Origin: CAYSRM01 sp964475205
GTDB taxonomy: Bacteria; Verrucomicrobiota; Kiritimatiellia; UBA8416; CAYSRM01
NCBI GenBank assembly: GCA_964475205.1
Contig: CAYYVQ010000002.1
Span: forward strand, 55,302-119,301
DNA: 64,000 nucleotides
Reading direction: 5' to 3'
Below, in pieces: positions 1-7,961 of this stretch. The notes under the pieces were generated by a model, which had not been told where the DNA came from, ran no database searches, and was given only the letters and a program-made list of their open reading frames with translations. How positions within the stretch are numbered: the stretch's first letter is position 1; each line of letters starts with the position of its first letter. Made by a program: the position numbers and the translations under genes.

Positions 1-408
1 CTTTCTGCTCTCGTCTTCAGTGGAACTGATGGTTATCTCGTACCTGATCCAGTTATCTGCGGCGTCCTCGGGAAAATTCACCCCTCCTCCGACTGCGGTG
101 TTAGTCCAACCCTCGGTTTCAAGGGGATAAAGGTCTTTGTCCAGCATTGCTTTAAACCCAGCGCTGTCAACCCAGTCGCTCCAGTTACTGACCGTCGACG
201 CTTTGCCCTGGAATGAATTGAGTATATGATCGGCGAACATAGCCTCGTAAGTGTCGGAAACATTCTGTTTTGATTCCTGCAGTCCCAGGGGAAAAAGAGA
301 CATAAGCCCGAACAGGCCTACCGCCAGAAGCAGAATGGCAAGATTCACTTCTATTAAACTAAACGCGGATTTTTGCAAACCTGATTTCATTTGTCTATTG
401 CCGTCCAT
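1..408 (-). CDS. Prepilin-type pseudopilin, 3' end beyond window
   Basis: This is a partial gene; 136 codons are visible and it runs off the left edge of the window. It encodes an N-terminal prepilin-type signal with the motif AFSLIEVN followed by a hydrophobic helix (NLAILLLAVGLFGLMSLFPL), as in GspI/PilV-like minor pseudopilins of type II secretion or type IV pili. The residue before the Phe is Ala instead of the usual Gly, so processing by prepilin peptidase may be altered. An alternative ATG lies at 390. It begins 2 nt from the preceding pilin gene's stop and is the last visible member of the pilin operon. The family assignment is secure; the subtype is a guess. Confidence 0.7.
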   Translation of the reverse strand, partial: MDGNRQMKSGLQKSAFSLIEVNLAILLLAVGLFGLMSLFPLGLQESKQNVSDTYEAMFADHILNSFQGKASTVSNWSDWVDSAGFKAMLDKDLYPLETEGWTNTAVGGGVNFPEDAADNWIRYEITISSTEDESRK

Positions 409-409
409 T

Positions 410-1090
410 TTACGGATCCATAACGATTTTCGCGAACCCCTGAGCATCTACTTCAACCTCGAACAGATCTATCTCGGAAGCCCCGCGGGTATCTTTAACA
501 ACAACACTGCCGCGCGTAGCCGTGCCGTCGCTATAAAACTCAAAACGATCATTATCCGGTGTCTCAGACCACTGAAGACCTTCCGGCAACCTGTTGACCG
601 GTCTGACTTCCCACCCGTACTCGTTGTGGCTGCCGCTCCATATATTGTCGCTTGTTTCCATTACTATCTCGAAATTATCGTTTGTGTAGGTTCTCGTTAC
701 GATAGTAGACTCGCCGTTCTCCAGGTTATAAATCTTTGCAGTCTGTCCGGAGTTAAGCTCCAGGCTGCCGAACCTGTCACTGAGCCCTCCGGCCTCGGCC
801 TTTCCGACGCCCTCACTCGAACATGTAACATAAAAACATGTATTTGATTCCTCTTTCAACAAAACCACTGTTTTACGTCCTTCAAGCATGGCGGCCTGCC
901 GCGCAAAACGCAGGGTCGACCGCAGGTGATGGGCAGAGCTGCTCCCACGGATTCCTTTTGTCAAACTGAAATACGATGCCATGCCGATCCCCGCCATAAT
1001 GATAACTATGCCCATTACGGTCAGCAGCTCGATTAAAGTAAATCCGCTGCCCGCCTTTATCGGCCTGCATGAATCAACTTGAAACTTCAT
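410..1090 (-). CDS. GspH/FimT-like pseudopilin
   Basis: The 226-residue product has a type III (prepilin) signal, GSGFTLIELL, followed by a hydrophobic stretch, then a segment LRSTLRFARQAAMLEGRKTVVLL. That pattern (RxARxxAxxxxxxV) is typical of GspH/FimT minor pseudopilins, which cap or initiate a periplasmic pseudopilus. The ATG at 1090 overlaps the previous gene's TGA by one base (TGATG), indicating translational coupling; a TTG one codon upstream is the less likely start. The C-terminal part is a predicted beta-rich globular head. Whether it serves type II secretion or a pilus cannot be told from this window. Confidence 0.75.
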   Translation of the reverse strand: MKFQVDSCRPIKAGSGFTLIELLTVMGIVIIMAGIGMASYFSLTKGIRGSSSAHHLRSTLRFARQAAMLEGRKTVVLLKEESNTCFYVTCSSEGVGKAEAGGLSDRFGSLELNSGQTAKIYNLENGESTIVTRTYTNDNFEIVMETSDNIWSGSHNEYGWEVRPVNRLPEGLQWSETPDNDRFEFYSDGTATRGSVVVKDTRGASEIDLFEVEVDAQGFAKIVMDP

Positions 1091-1578
1091 CAATAAGTCT
1101 GGCCTTTTTCAACAGTGGAGTTTGTGACAGTAACACTGTCATTTTCGCAGTTTATGATTATGGTGTACGCATCGCCCCATGGATCGACAATAGCGTCGTC
1201 TTCAAGCCTGTATTCGTCCCAGTTAACAAAACGCACCTTCCGCGGATTATAACCACCGCTATCCGATGACAGGTCGTCAATGATCTCCTTATGCCCTGTA
1301 TCGCCGTCATTTGTATGCACACCCGTGAATTGATCCGTTTGCAGCCCGGGCCACCTGTCATATTCATGGCGATAGTTATATATTGCCAGAGCAAGCGTAT
1401 GCACGTCTGCCTGGGCTTTACGGCGTTGCGCGGCTCTGCGCGATCTGCTGAAAGCAACCGTCAGCAAACCGAACAGCATGCCGATGATAACAACAACCAT
1501 CAACAACTCGATCAGCGTAAAGCCCTTTCGAGCCGACCGCGATTCGGGATTTATCATGCCTGTACAACCGGTTTTCAT
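1090..1578 (-). CDS. GspG-like pseudopilin
   Basis: The 162-residue product has a prepilin peptidase site RKGFTLIELL, a hydrophobic helix (LMVVVIIGMLFGLLTVAF) and a short globular domain. The KAQADVHTLALAIYNYRHEYDRWP segment matches the layout of major pseudopilins of the GspG type, where a helix is followed by an 'aYxxxxxxyP' turn; a DPWGDAY segment near the C-terminus also fits GspG. It starts directly after the upstream gene's TAA and couples to the next gene by a one-base overlap. A secondary ATG at 1557 is possible. It is one of three similar GspG-like genes in tandem. Confidence 0.78.
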   Translation of the reverse strand: MKTGCTGMINPESRSARKGFTLIELLMVVVIIGMLFGLLTVAFSRSRRAAQRRKAQADVHTLALAIYNYRHEYDRWPGLQTDQFTGVHTNDGDTGHKEIIDDLSSDSGGYNPRKVRFVNWDEYRLEDDAIVDPWGDAYTIIINCENDSVTVTNSTVEKGQTY

Positions 1579-2079
1579 CTATTTATCCCAGCTCTTTATG
1601 TCGTCCCCTGTGTTTTCAGTCCGGTCAGGGCCCTTTGACCATATTGCAACATACTTATCCACGTCCCCGTGCGGAGCGCTTACCTCTCCATCAAGATCCG
1701 TATCAAGCCTTATTGACAAGAGTTCGCCCCACGGATCGCGCAGTCCTGATGTAGCGGAGTTTGTTCCCTGCTCCTCGATAGTGAAATCCACATATTCCTC
1801 TATGTATCCAATCGCATTGGTGTCCATCTCGGTTAATGTTTCAGAGGGAAACTCCTGGTTCTCCGTCAGGTAATAATTCCACGCTGTATCAAGCTGGCTT
1901 ATCATCTGCCTGCACGCCACTTTTTTGCCCTGCTCAGGCGTTTTGCGGATCGCGCCAAGCAACAGCCCGGCCAGGGTGGCGATAATTGCGATAACAACAA
2001 GAAGCTCTATCAGCGTAAAACCAAACCCTTTCAAGGGAGCAGTCCTCCGCCTTTCTTCCAGTCCTTTTTTTTCACGCAT
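1579..2079 (-). CDS. GspG-like pseudopilin
   Basis: The 166-residue product carries a prepilin signal GFGFTLIELLVVIAIIATLAGLLL. The globular part has SQLDTAWNYYLTENQEFPSE, a DPWGELLSIRLDTDLDG segment and an ending VAIWSKGPDRTENTGDD. GspG pilins share the calcium-binding DPWG and 'D(x)WSxGpDg' elements, so a major-pseudopilin fold is likely. I place the start at ATG 2079, which has AAGGA about ten bases upstream; an in-frame GTG at 2100, abutting the previous stop, lacks a good ribosome-binding site. It sits in the middle of the pilin operon. Confidence 0.78.
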   Translation of the reverse strand: MREKKGLEERRRTAPLKGFGFTLIELLVVIAIIATLAGLLLGAIRKTPEQGKKVACRQMISQLDTAWNYYLTENQEFPSETLTEMDTNAIGYIEEYVDFTIEEQGTNSATSGLRDPWGELLSIRLDTDLDGEVSAPHGDVDKYVAIWSKGPDRTENTGDDIKSWDK

Positions 2080-2100
2080 AAAAATATTGTCCTTGAACAC

Positions 2101-2808
2101 CTACATACTGTCTCTGTGTATATCATTTGCAGCAGGGTTGTCATCATCCTCTGTTTCAGGATCGCCCTTCGACCATAGCTCATAACTCAGGTAAGGCGGA
2201 TCAGATTCATATTTTATGACCCGGTCCCACCCATCCAATATAGTGTCTACGTTATTCGTAAAAGGCTTTCCATCTTTGGTGTAATGCGTGGGGCCTTCCT
2301 TTGTGGTAATCACGCCGGTCATAAATTGGCTCCATCTTCCCTTGGCGCGCTTGTCCCGTGAATTATCCCCTATCCATGCGCTGTCACTATTGTCCGGATT
2401 AACAAGATGAAGCGGATTCATGGTGTCTCTCTTCCTCGTATCCAGGAAGGCTACAAGTCCGTACTCGAAGTTCAGCTCCTCGACATTCTCCTCCTCCGTA
2501 AAGTAATTATTATTCTCCCAATATGCCATGTAAGCCTCATTGGTATTCTCATACTGGTAGCAGATCCGGCAGTCGTCGCCATGAAACGTGCACACACCCG
2601 GCTTAACCGGCGGATAAACGCCATACTCGCTTTTAAACTCTTCAAGCGCCCCGGCAACCCTGGTCAAGACTTCAACTGTTTTAGCCTTTTCCTCGCTCTT
2701 ACCCGAAAGTCCAGAAAGCCTGAAAACAATTCCAGCCAGAATCGCAATCACCACCATGACAACGAGCACTTCAATTAATGTAAAAGAACTGCGCCTCTCA
2801 GCTTTCAT
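2101..2808 (-). CDS. Prepilin-type pseudopilin (GspG-like, long)
   Basis: The 235-residue product begins MKAERRSSFTLIEVLVVM, so Ser replaces the normally invariant Gly before the cleavage site. A hydrophobic helix and an LEEFKSEYGVYPPV turn follow, as in GspG-like pilins. An inserted segment carries CTFHGDDCRICYQ (three Cys and a His close together), and the tail contains ILDGWDRVIKYES and LWSKGDPETEDDD, the usual pseudopilin calcium-site region. The start at ATG 2808 is decided by a perfect GGAGGTGA five bases upstream; an ATG at 2823 overlaps that site. It is the first pilin gene after the MITE that separates it from gspF. Confidence 0.75.
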   Translation of the reverse strand: MKAERRSSFTLIEVLVVMVVIAILAGIVFRLSGLSGKSEEKAKTVEVLTRVAGALEEFKSEYGVYPPVKPGVCTFHGDDCRICYQYENTNEAYMAYWENNNYFTEEENVEELNFEYGLVAFLDTRKRDTMNPLHLVNPDNSDSAWIGDNSRDKRAKGRWSQFMTGVITTKEGPTHYTKDGKPFTNNVDTILDGWDRVIKYESDPPYLSYELWSKGDPETEDDDNPAANDIHRDSM

Positions 2809-2867
2809 GCCACTCACCTCCATGTAAATATTACCACTTATTCACTTTTGTGAAAAGGGAAAACACT

Positions 2868-3065
2868 CAGCAATTCTCATTATAGCCATTTTGCCACGTT
2901 TGGCGTGGCCAGAGTTCCGGCACGATATTGCAGCCACGCGCGAGTAGGCCCGGCTTCACCGAAGCCGAGGCCCCAAGAGCGCTGGGCTTCGGTGAAGCCC
3001 GCGCTACTACGCACATCGTTATACAAATAGGTTTTGGCGGAAAGAGGCCGTAATGAGAATTGCTG
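2868..3065. mobile_element. MITE-like element with 15-bp terminal inverted repeats and 9-bp target duplication
   Basis: The ends are perfect inverted repeats, CAGCAATTCTCATTA at 2868-2882 and its complement at 3051-3065. The element is flanked by the direct repeat GAAAACACT (2859-2867 and 3066-3074), the hallmark of a transposition event. Internally it holds a second hairpin made of GGCTTCACCGAAGCC and GGCTTCGGTGAAGCC. It is about 198 bp with no credible gene, so it is a non-autonomous element. It lies between gspF and the pilin genes, and the right target copy overlaps the gspF stop codon. Confidence 0.8.
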
Positions 3066-3072
3066 GAAAACA

Positions 3073-4356
3073 CTACCCCGCCATTGTGCTTACAACGTGA
3101 ATCAGCGGAACAAACATGGCTATCACAATCGTGCCGACTATTCCAGCCAGCAGCACAATCATTATTGGCTCAATAATTGATGTCAGCCCCTCAACGGCAG
3201 TGTCAACTTCATCTTCGTAGGTATCGGCAATTTTCAACAGCATTTCCGGCAAAGCGCCTGTTTCCTCGCCTACATCCACCATGCTGATGACCATCCCGGG
3301 GAAAACCCTGGAATGCTCCAGCGGTGTGGACATGTCTTCGCCTTCCTTGACATTGTCATGAACAGCCTGTATTGCATCTGACAGTACCCGGTTGCCCGAA
3401 GTGTCTCTCACAATGTTCAGCGCCTGCAGGACAGGAACTCCGGAGGTCATCAACGTCCCCAGTGTGCGCGAAAATCGAGCCACCGCGCTTTTGGTGAAAA
3501 GCTGCCCGAACAGGGGCATTTTAAGCTTTATCTTGTCCACAATAAAACGTCCCCTGTCCGTACGCGCAAGTATCTTGTATAAAAAGATAAAACCAACTAT
3601 AAACCCTAGAAACACGTACCACTGCCGCGCAATAAAGTTGCTGATGGCAATTACAACCTCAGTCAGAATAGGCAGTCCCTCGTCACCCAGCAGATCATTG
3701 AATATTTCCTTGAACCTTGGGATGACATAAATCATAAGAAATGTCAGAATGCCTACAGCGGCAACAAGAACCACTACGGGGTAAATCATTGCGCTCTTGA
3801 TCTTGTTCTTGATCCTCTCAGCCTTTTCCATGAATTCGGCAAGCCTGTTAAGCACAACTTCAAGAACACCGCCGGCTTCTCCGGCCCTGACCATGTTGAT
3901 AAACAGGTTGTCAAAAATCCTGGGATGCTGCTCCAGCGCCTCGGAAAAAGTGCTGCCGCCTTCAACCGACTCGCCCATTTCAGTCAGGGCCTTCCTCAAG
4001 GCGGAATTCTTTTCCTGCTTGAGAAGAATTCTAATTCCCCTTAACAACGGCAGTCCCGCATCAACCAGGGTTGCCAGTTGCCGGGTAAAAATCATAAGCT
4101 GCTTGGCCTTCACCCTGGGACCAAGAAAACCCGGCAACTTGATCTCCATCTTCAGGCCTTGCCCCTGCTGCGCCGCAGCCTGACTCCCTCGACCGGAAGC
4201 AGCCTGTTTTCTTCTGCCCCCGATTTCACTTACCTTTGTCGGAAACAACCCCTTCGCGCGGATCATGGCCACCGCCTGCGACTGATTATCCGCCTCAAGA
4301 ACACCCTCGGTCTCATTGCCGCCCGAGTCCATTGCAAAAAACTTGAATCTAGCCAT
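3073..4356 (-). CDS. gspF: Type II secretion / type IV pilus inner-membrane protein GspF/PilC
   Basis: The 427-residue inner-membrane platform protein couples the assembly ATPase to pseudopilus extension. It shows the two tandem T2SSF domains, roughly residues 90-215 (FTRQLATLVDAGLPLLRGI, TFSEALEQHP, FDNLFINMVRAGEAGG) and 290-415 (FSRTLGTLMTSGVPVLQAL, FPGMVISMVDVGEETG), with membrane helices near 190, 240 and the C-terminus. An N-terminal cytoplasmic domain of about 70 residues (MARFKFFAMDSGGNETEG) precedes a short Gln/Lys-rich linker. Length is normal (about 400-410). It leads the minus-strand pilin cluster, from which a MITE now separates it. The PilC/GspF distinction cannot be made without the rest of the locus. 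Confidence 0.9.
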   Translation of the reverse strand: MARFKFFAMDSGGNETEGVLEADNQSQAVAMIRAKGLFPTKVSEIGGRRKQAASGRGSQAAAQQGQGLKMEIKLPGFLGPRVKAKQLMIFTRQLATLVDAGLPLLRGIRILLKQEKNSALRKALTEMGESVEGGSTFSEALEQHPRIFDNLFINMVRAGEAGGVLEVVLNRLAEFMEKAERIKNKIKSAMIYPVVVLVAAVGILTFLMIYVIPRFKEIFNDLLGDEGLPILTEVVIAISNFIARQWYVFLGFIVGFIFLYKILARTDRGRFIVDKIKLKMPLFGQLFTKSAVARFSRTLGTLMTSGVPVLQALNIVRDTSGNRVLSDAIQAVHDNVKEGEDMSTPLEHSRVFPGMVISMVDVGEETGALPEMLLKIADTYEDEVDTAVEGLTSIIEPIMIVLLAGIVGTIVIAMFVPLIHVVSTMAG

Positions 4357-4432
4357 TATAAATCCCCCTTATGCTCATAAGTAATTTATCAATGGCAAAC
4401 AGAAAAGGCAAACTGCAAATGCATCAGAGCTA

Positions 4433-4583
4433 GCCCGGAATGGCACTTAGATAAGCCCTTTTCAAAGCGTATAGTTTCACCGCGCGTCCTGTGTGTGAGT
4501 GTGTGAGTTTGTCAGGATGAGAGAGATCAATGCCCATCGTCAAATTCAATCCCAAACAGCGTTATCTAAGCGCCATTCCGGGC
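4433..4583. mobile_element. Small inverted-repeat element (MITE-like) in the rplQ-gspF gap
   Basis: The 4357-4755 gap holds no gene. Within it CCCGGAATGGCACTTAGATAA (4434-4454, one base longer each way) is mirrored by TTATCTAAGCGCCATTCCGGG at 4562-4582, a 21-22-bp inverted repeat with a single mismatch enclosing about 105 bp. No target duplication is evident. The interior has no coding capacity of note; it includes a GTGTGTGAGTGTGTGAG run. The size and arrangement suggest a non-autonomous transposable element or the two ends of a deleted insertion sequence. It could also serve as a transcript terminator hairpin after rplQ. Confidence 0.6.
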
Positions 4584-4755
4584 CCGTGTCCTGTCCCATT
4601 ATGAGCCTGGCGAAGCAGCAATTCTATGAGGTGTGCGGGCCAAAGACGAACAGTGAACACGCGCAGAGAACACGCTGATAATCATATGCTGGATCAATGA
4701 GAACCCTGGTCAAGGCGCCCCTGAACTTATATCTCTGGCTCAGGCATCCGCAGAT

Positions 4756-5160
4756 TTATTTGCCGCTCTCCAAAGGGGCTGTAGATGAGGGCTCTGAAAG
4801 AGGCGCCGACTCCGTCCATTCAAGAAGAACCATCTCGGAACCGTCGCTCATGCGCGAACCAAGTTTTAGAATTCTAGTGTATCCGCCGTTCCTTTCAGCG
4901 AAACGCGGAGCAATCTCATCCACAAGCTTTGCGGAACACCCTTTGTCTCTCAGCCGCGAAACGAGTAAACGCCTGGCATGAATGTTTCCCTTACGGGCTA
5001 TGGTAACCATTTTCTCTGCCATGCTCCGGGCCTGCCTGGCCTTGCTTATAGTGGTCTTAACCCGGCCCCGTTTCACAAGATTGCATACAGTGGCGGATAT
5101 CGCCATATCTCTATGCGCCGAACTTCTACCCAGTTTCTTGTCTCTGGTTCTATGCCGCAT
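4756..5160 (-). CDS. rplQ: 50S ribosomal protein L17
   Basis: The 134-residue large-subunit protein lies near the peptide exit tunnel. It begins MRHRTRDKKLGRSSAHRDM, the highly conserved L17 signature, and contains RGRVKTTISKARQARSMAEKMVTIAR, NGGYTRILKLGSRMSDGSEMVLLEW. A short Ser/Glu/Pro-rich tail of about 15 residues extends past the family core. It is the last gene of the ribosomal super-cluster and follows rpoA by 38 bases, the usual alpha-operon order. Confidence 0.97.
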   Translation of the reverse strand: MRHRTRDKKLGRSSAHRDMAISATVCNLVKRGRVKTTISKARQARSMAEKMVTIARKGNIHARRLLVSRLRDKGCSAKLVDEIAPRFAERNGGYTRILKLGSRMSDGSEMVLLEWTESAPLSEPSSTAPLESGK

Positions 5161-5198
5161 TTTTCAGACTCCCTTGAAATCCTGTCCCTGTTAAAAGC

Positions 5199-6203
5199 CT
5201 ATTCCGACTCAGGTTCCTGTTCGAGCAGCGAACTGTCAAGCTGCATGCCAAGCGAAAGCCCGAGGTCGGTAAGTTTAGCTTTGATCTCATTGAGCGATTT
5301 CTTACCAAAATTGCGGTATTTCAGCATTTCGGGCTCGCTCTTCTGCGCAAGCTCGCCGACAGTTGTTATATTCGCGTTATTCAGGCAGTTGGCAGCTCTC
5401 ACGCTGAGTTCTATCTCGTTGACGCTCATATTGAGCTTCTTCCTGAGTTCTTCCCGTTCTGCGTCAACCTTCTTTTCTGTCTCCTCAAACTGTACGACCT
5501 GCCTGTCATAATCCACAAAAACGTCCAGATGACGCCTCAGGATTGCAGAACCCATCATCAAAGCATCGCCGGGGTCTATCCGCCCGTCGGTCCATACTTC
5601 AAGAATAAGTTTGTCGTAATCTGTTCTCTGCCCCACCCGGGTGTTCTCTGTTCTGAAATTGACACGCCTCACTGGTGAAAAAATCGCGTCAATTGGTATC
5701 CTTCCGATTTCCTGGTCTGGCTCCTTGTTCCACTCCGCAGGGCAGAATCCCCGGCCGGTCTTCACTTCCAGATCCATCTCCAGCTTCCCATCAGCCGCAA
5801 GCGTCGCAATGTGGAGATCCGGATTCAGCACTTCCACGCCTCCACCCGATTCAATATCTCCGGCGGTAACCTCTCCAGGCCCCTTGACTTTCAAGCTCAG
5901 AATCTGGGGCTCGCGCACGTATGTCTTGAGAAGAACACCCTTAAGATTCAACACAATATCAGTTACATCTTCAACAACGCCGTCCAGTGAACAGAACTCG
6001 TGCTCCGCGCCTTCCATCCGCACCGACGTTATGGCAGCTCCTTCAATAGAAGACAAAAGCACTCTCCGCAGCGAATTGCCGATAGTTCTCCCGTAACCCA
6101 CTTCAAAGGGCTCTGCGCTGAACATTGCGTATTTGTCCGTCGAATTCTCATCATCTTTTACAACCCGCTTGGGCATCTCGAATCTGCTTAATCTTATAGG
6201 CAT
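5199..6203 (-). CDS. rpoA: DNA-directed RNA polymerase subunit alpha
   Basis: The 334-residue alpha subunit nucleates RNA polymerase assembly and contacts upstream promoter DNA. The N-terminal dimerisation domain (about 1-235) contains GYGRTIGNSLRRVLLSSIEGAA and VEDVTDIVLNLK. The C-terminal domain (about 255-325) has LSVRAANCLNNANITTVGEL and NFGKKSLNEIKAKL, the helix-hairpin-helix region that binds UP elements and activators. Length is normal. It is cotranscribed with rpsM-rpsK-rpsD upstream and rplQ downstream. No departures from the family were seen. Confidence 0.98.
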   Translation of the reverse strand: MPIRLSRFEMPKRVVKDDENSTDKYAMFSAEPFEVGYGRTIGNSLRRVLLSSIEGAAITSVRMEGAEHEFCSLDGVVEDVTDIVLNLKGVLLKTYVREPQILSLKVKGPGEVTAGDIESGGGVEVLNPDLHIATLAADGKLEMDLEVKTGRGFCPAEWNKEPDQEIGRIPIDAIFSPVRRVNFRTENTRVGQRTDYDKLILEVWTDGRIDPGDALMMGSAILRRHLDVFVDYDRQVVQFEETEKKVDAEREELRKKLNMSVNEIELSVRAANCLNNANITTVGELAQKSEPEMLKYRNFGKKSLNEIKAKLTDLGLSLGMQLDSSLLEQEPESE

Positions 6204-6258
6204 AGTTCCTATCCTTCCGTAATCACGAATGAACGGGATTAATCAATTCCAAAACCGC

Positions 6259-6888
6259 TTACTTGGAATAAAGTTCAACAACAAGCTGCTCATCAACAAT
6301 CGGAGCTATTTCTTCCCGGTCCGGTATGCGCTCCACTTTTCCCGCGAGTGTTTTAGGATCCCTCAACAACCACGCCGGAACATCCCGCCCTTCAGCTGCT
6401 TCCAACCCCCTCTTTGCCATTTCTTTGCTCGAGGTTCTCTCCTTGATGGACACATTCGATCCTTCTTTCAGTATCATGGAAGGTATGTCGGTTTTGCGTC
6501 CGTCTACAAGAACATGGCCGTGCCGAACAAGCTGCCTTGCCGTGGCCCGCGAGGGGGCAAATCCCAGCCGGTACACAACATTGTCCAGGCGTGTTTCCAG
6601 CATCTGCAGCAACATCAGACCGGTTATGCCCTTCCGCTTCGCAACGCGCCTGAAGAATAACCTGAACTGGTTTTCCTGCAATCCGTAAAATCTCCGCAAG
6701 CGCTGTTTTTCTCTCAACTGCACACCGTAATCAGACGGCTTTCGCGAACGGCGCTGTCCGTGCATGCCCGGCGCGGGCCTGCCCCTCTCTATCGGGCACT
6801 TGGCCATGCTGCACCGCGAACCCTTGAGAAAAAGCTTCATTCCTTCACGCCTGCACAGTCTGCAAGACGGTCCCGTGTATCTGCCCAT
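6259..6888 (-). CDS. rpsD: 30S ribosomal protein S4 (zinc-binding form)
   Basis: The 209-residue primary 16S rRNA-binding protein organises the 5' domain and also autoregulates alpha-operon translation in model bacteria. Cys9, Cys12, Cys26 and Cys31 form the zinc knuckle of the 'C+' form of S4. The S4 RNA-binding domain (about 97-160) contains RLDNVVYRLGFAPSRATARQLVRHGHV. It starts with ATG directly after the rpsK stop codon (adjacent, no gap). Confidence 0.97.
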   Translation of the reverse strand: MGRYTGPSCRLCRREGMKLFLKGSRCSMAKCPIERGRPAPGMHGQRRSRKPSDYGVQLREKQRLRRFYGLQENQFRLFFRRVAKRKGITGLMLLQMLETRLDNVVYRLGFAPSRATARQLVRHGHVLVDGRKTDIPSMILKEGSNVSIKERTSSKEMAKRGLEAAEGRDVPAWLLRDPKTLAGKVERIPDREEIAPIVDEQLVVELYSK

Positions 6889-7395
6889 TTATACTCTCCT
6901 GCGCTTTCTCGGCCTGCAGCCGTTATGTGGAATTCCAGTCACATCCTTAATTGAACTCACGTTCATCCCCACGCTCTGTAAAGCGCGTATCGCCGATTCC
7001 CGGCCTGATCCGGCGCCCTGGACTTTTACCTCCACCTCACGCATGCCCTTGGCCGCCGCTGCTCGCGCGGCATCCTGGCATACAATCGTCGCAGCGAATG
7101 CAGTGCTTTTTCTCGAACCCTTGAAACCAACCTTTCCGCCGCTGCTCCACGCCACCACATTGCCCTTTGTATCAGCAATGCTGACCTGCGTGTTGTTGAA
7201 CGTGGCCTTGATATGCACAACGCCCGAGGAAGGCGCCATTCGCCGCTTCTTGCCTTTCCCTGCCTTTGCGGGCTCTTCAACGCTGACTTCGGCTTCAGCC
7301 ACGTCCTCAGCGCTACCCTGCCCAGACTCTTCAGCAACCTTTTTTTCTTCAGCAACCTCGGCCGAACTCTGCTCGTTCTTTTCTTCGTCCGCCAT
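6889..7395 (-). CDS. rpsK: 30S ribosomal protein S11 with acidic N-terminal extension
   Basis: S11 lines the platform of the 30S subunit near the mRNA exit. The core from about residue 55 is canonical: GVVHIKATFNNTQVSI, KVGFKGSRKSTAFAA and the C-terminal DVTGIPHNGCRPRKRRRV. The product is 168 residues against about 129 for typical S11. The surplus is an N-terminal segment of about 40 residues rich in Glu, Ala, Ser and Val, ending in a Lys/Arg patch (KAGKGKKRR). A strong GGGAGGAG site nine bases before ATG 7395 supports the long start, and the internal Met53 has no ribosome-binding site, so the extension appears real. Confidence 0.95.
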   Translation of the reverse strand: MADEEKNEQSSAEVAEEKKVAEESGQGSAEDVAEAEVSVEEPAKAGKGKKRRMAPSSGVVHIKATFNNTQVSIADTKGNVVAWSSGGKVGFKGSRKSTAFAATIVCQDAARAAAAKGMREVEVKVQGAGSGRESAIRALQSVGMNVSSIKDVTGIPHNGCRPRKRRRV

Positions 7396-7418
7396 TAAGT
7401 TAATCTCCTCCCGGATCT

Positions 7419-7820
7419 CTACTTGCCCTGCTTAACCGCAGCGCGCGCTTCCTTGCCCCTGACCGCGCCCACAGTTCTCTTAGGACCCTTCCTGGTTCTG
7501 GCATTCGTACTTGTTCTCTGCCCGCGCACCGGAAGACCGCGCCTGTGACGCAAGCCGCGGTAGCTCCCTATGCTTATCAAACGCCTTATATTCTGGCTGA
7601 CCTCGCGCCTCAGGTCGCCTTCAACCCTGTAATTGGTCTGCACCACACCCATGAGCTTCCTTAGCTCTTCTGAACTCAGTTCATCGGACTTCTTCTCAGG
7701 ATCCACGCCTGCCTCTCGAAGTATTTTTTGAGCCCTGGCCGGCCCCACACCGTGTATAGCGCGCAGACCATATTTCACTTTCTTGTTTCCTGCTATATCA
7801 ACACCCAGAATTCTCGGCAT
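7419..7820 (-). CDS. rpsM: 30S ribosomal protein S13
   Basis: The 133-residue head protein contacts the P-site tRNA and helps form bridge B1 with L5. Signature stretches are MPRILGVDIAGNKKVKYGLRAIHGVGP and GSYRGLRHRRGLPVRGQRTSTNARTRKG. The length is slightly above the usual 118-125 because of a Lys/Ala-rich C-terminal tail. It is preceded by rpmJ and followed after 23 bases by rpsK, the standard alpha-operon start. Confidence 0.97.
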   Translation of the reverse strand: MPRILGVDIAGNKKVKYGLRAIHGVGPARAQKILREAGVDPEKKSDELSSEELRKLMGVVQTNYRVEGDLRREVSQNIRRLISIGSYRGLRHRRGLPVRGQRTSTNARTRKGPKRTVGAVRGKEARAAVKQGK

Positions 7821-7847
7821 AGGTTACCTCTTTCCTTCCGGCATTCT

Positions 7848-7961
7848 TCAGCCCTGCCGCTGCTTATGACGGGGATTGGTGCAAATTACACGCACAACTC
7901 CCTTGCGACGGATGACTTTACAACTCTCACACATTCTTCTTACTGATGTCCGCACTTTCAT
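7848..7961 (-). CDS. rpmJ: 50S ribosomal protein L36
   Basis: The 37-residue zinc-binding large-subunit protein reads MKVRTSVRRMCESCK, then VIRRKGVVRVICTNPRHKQRQG. Cys11, Cys14, Cys27 and His32 form the zinc site of the C+ type. It is too small for routine ORF listing but unmistakable, and it occupies its conserved place just before rpsM. infA, which often precedes it, is not present: 7962-8095 holds no gene. Confidence 0.97.
   Translation of the reverse strand: MKVRTSVRRMCESCKVIRRKGVVRVICTNPRHKQRQG

Noticed and set aside
2867..3073. 68-codon frame inside the MITE
   Set aside because: Its ends are formed by the element's inverted repeats; no ribosome-binding site and no similarity to a transposase.
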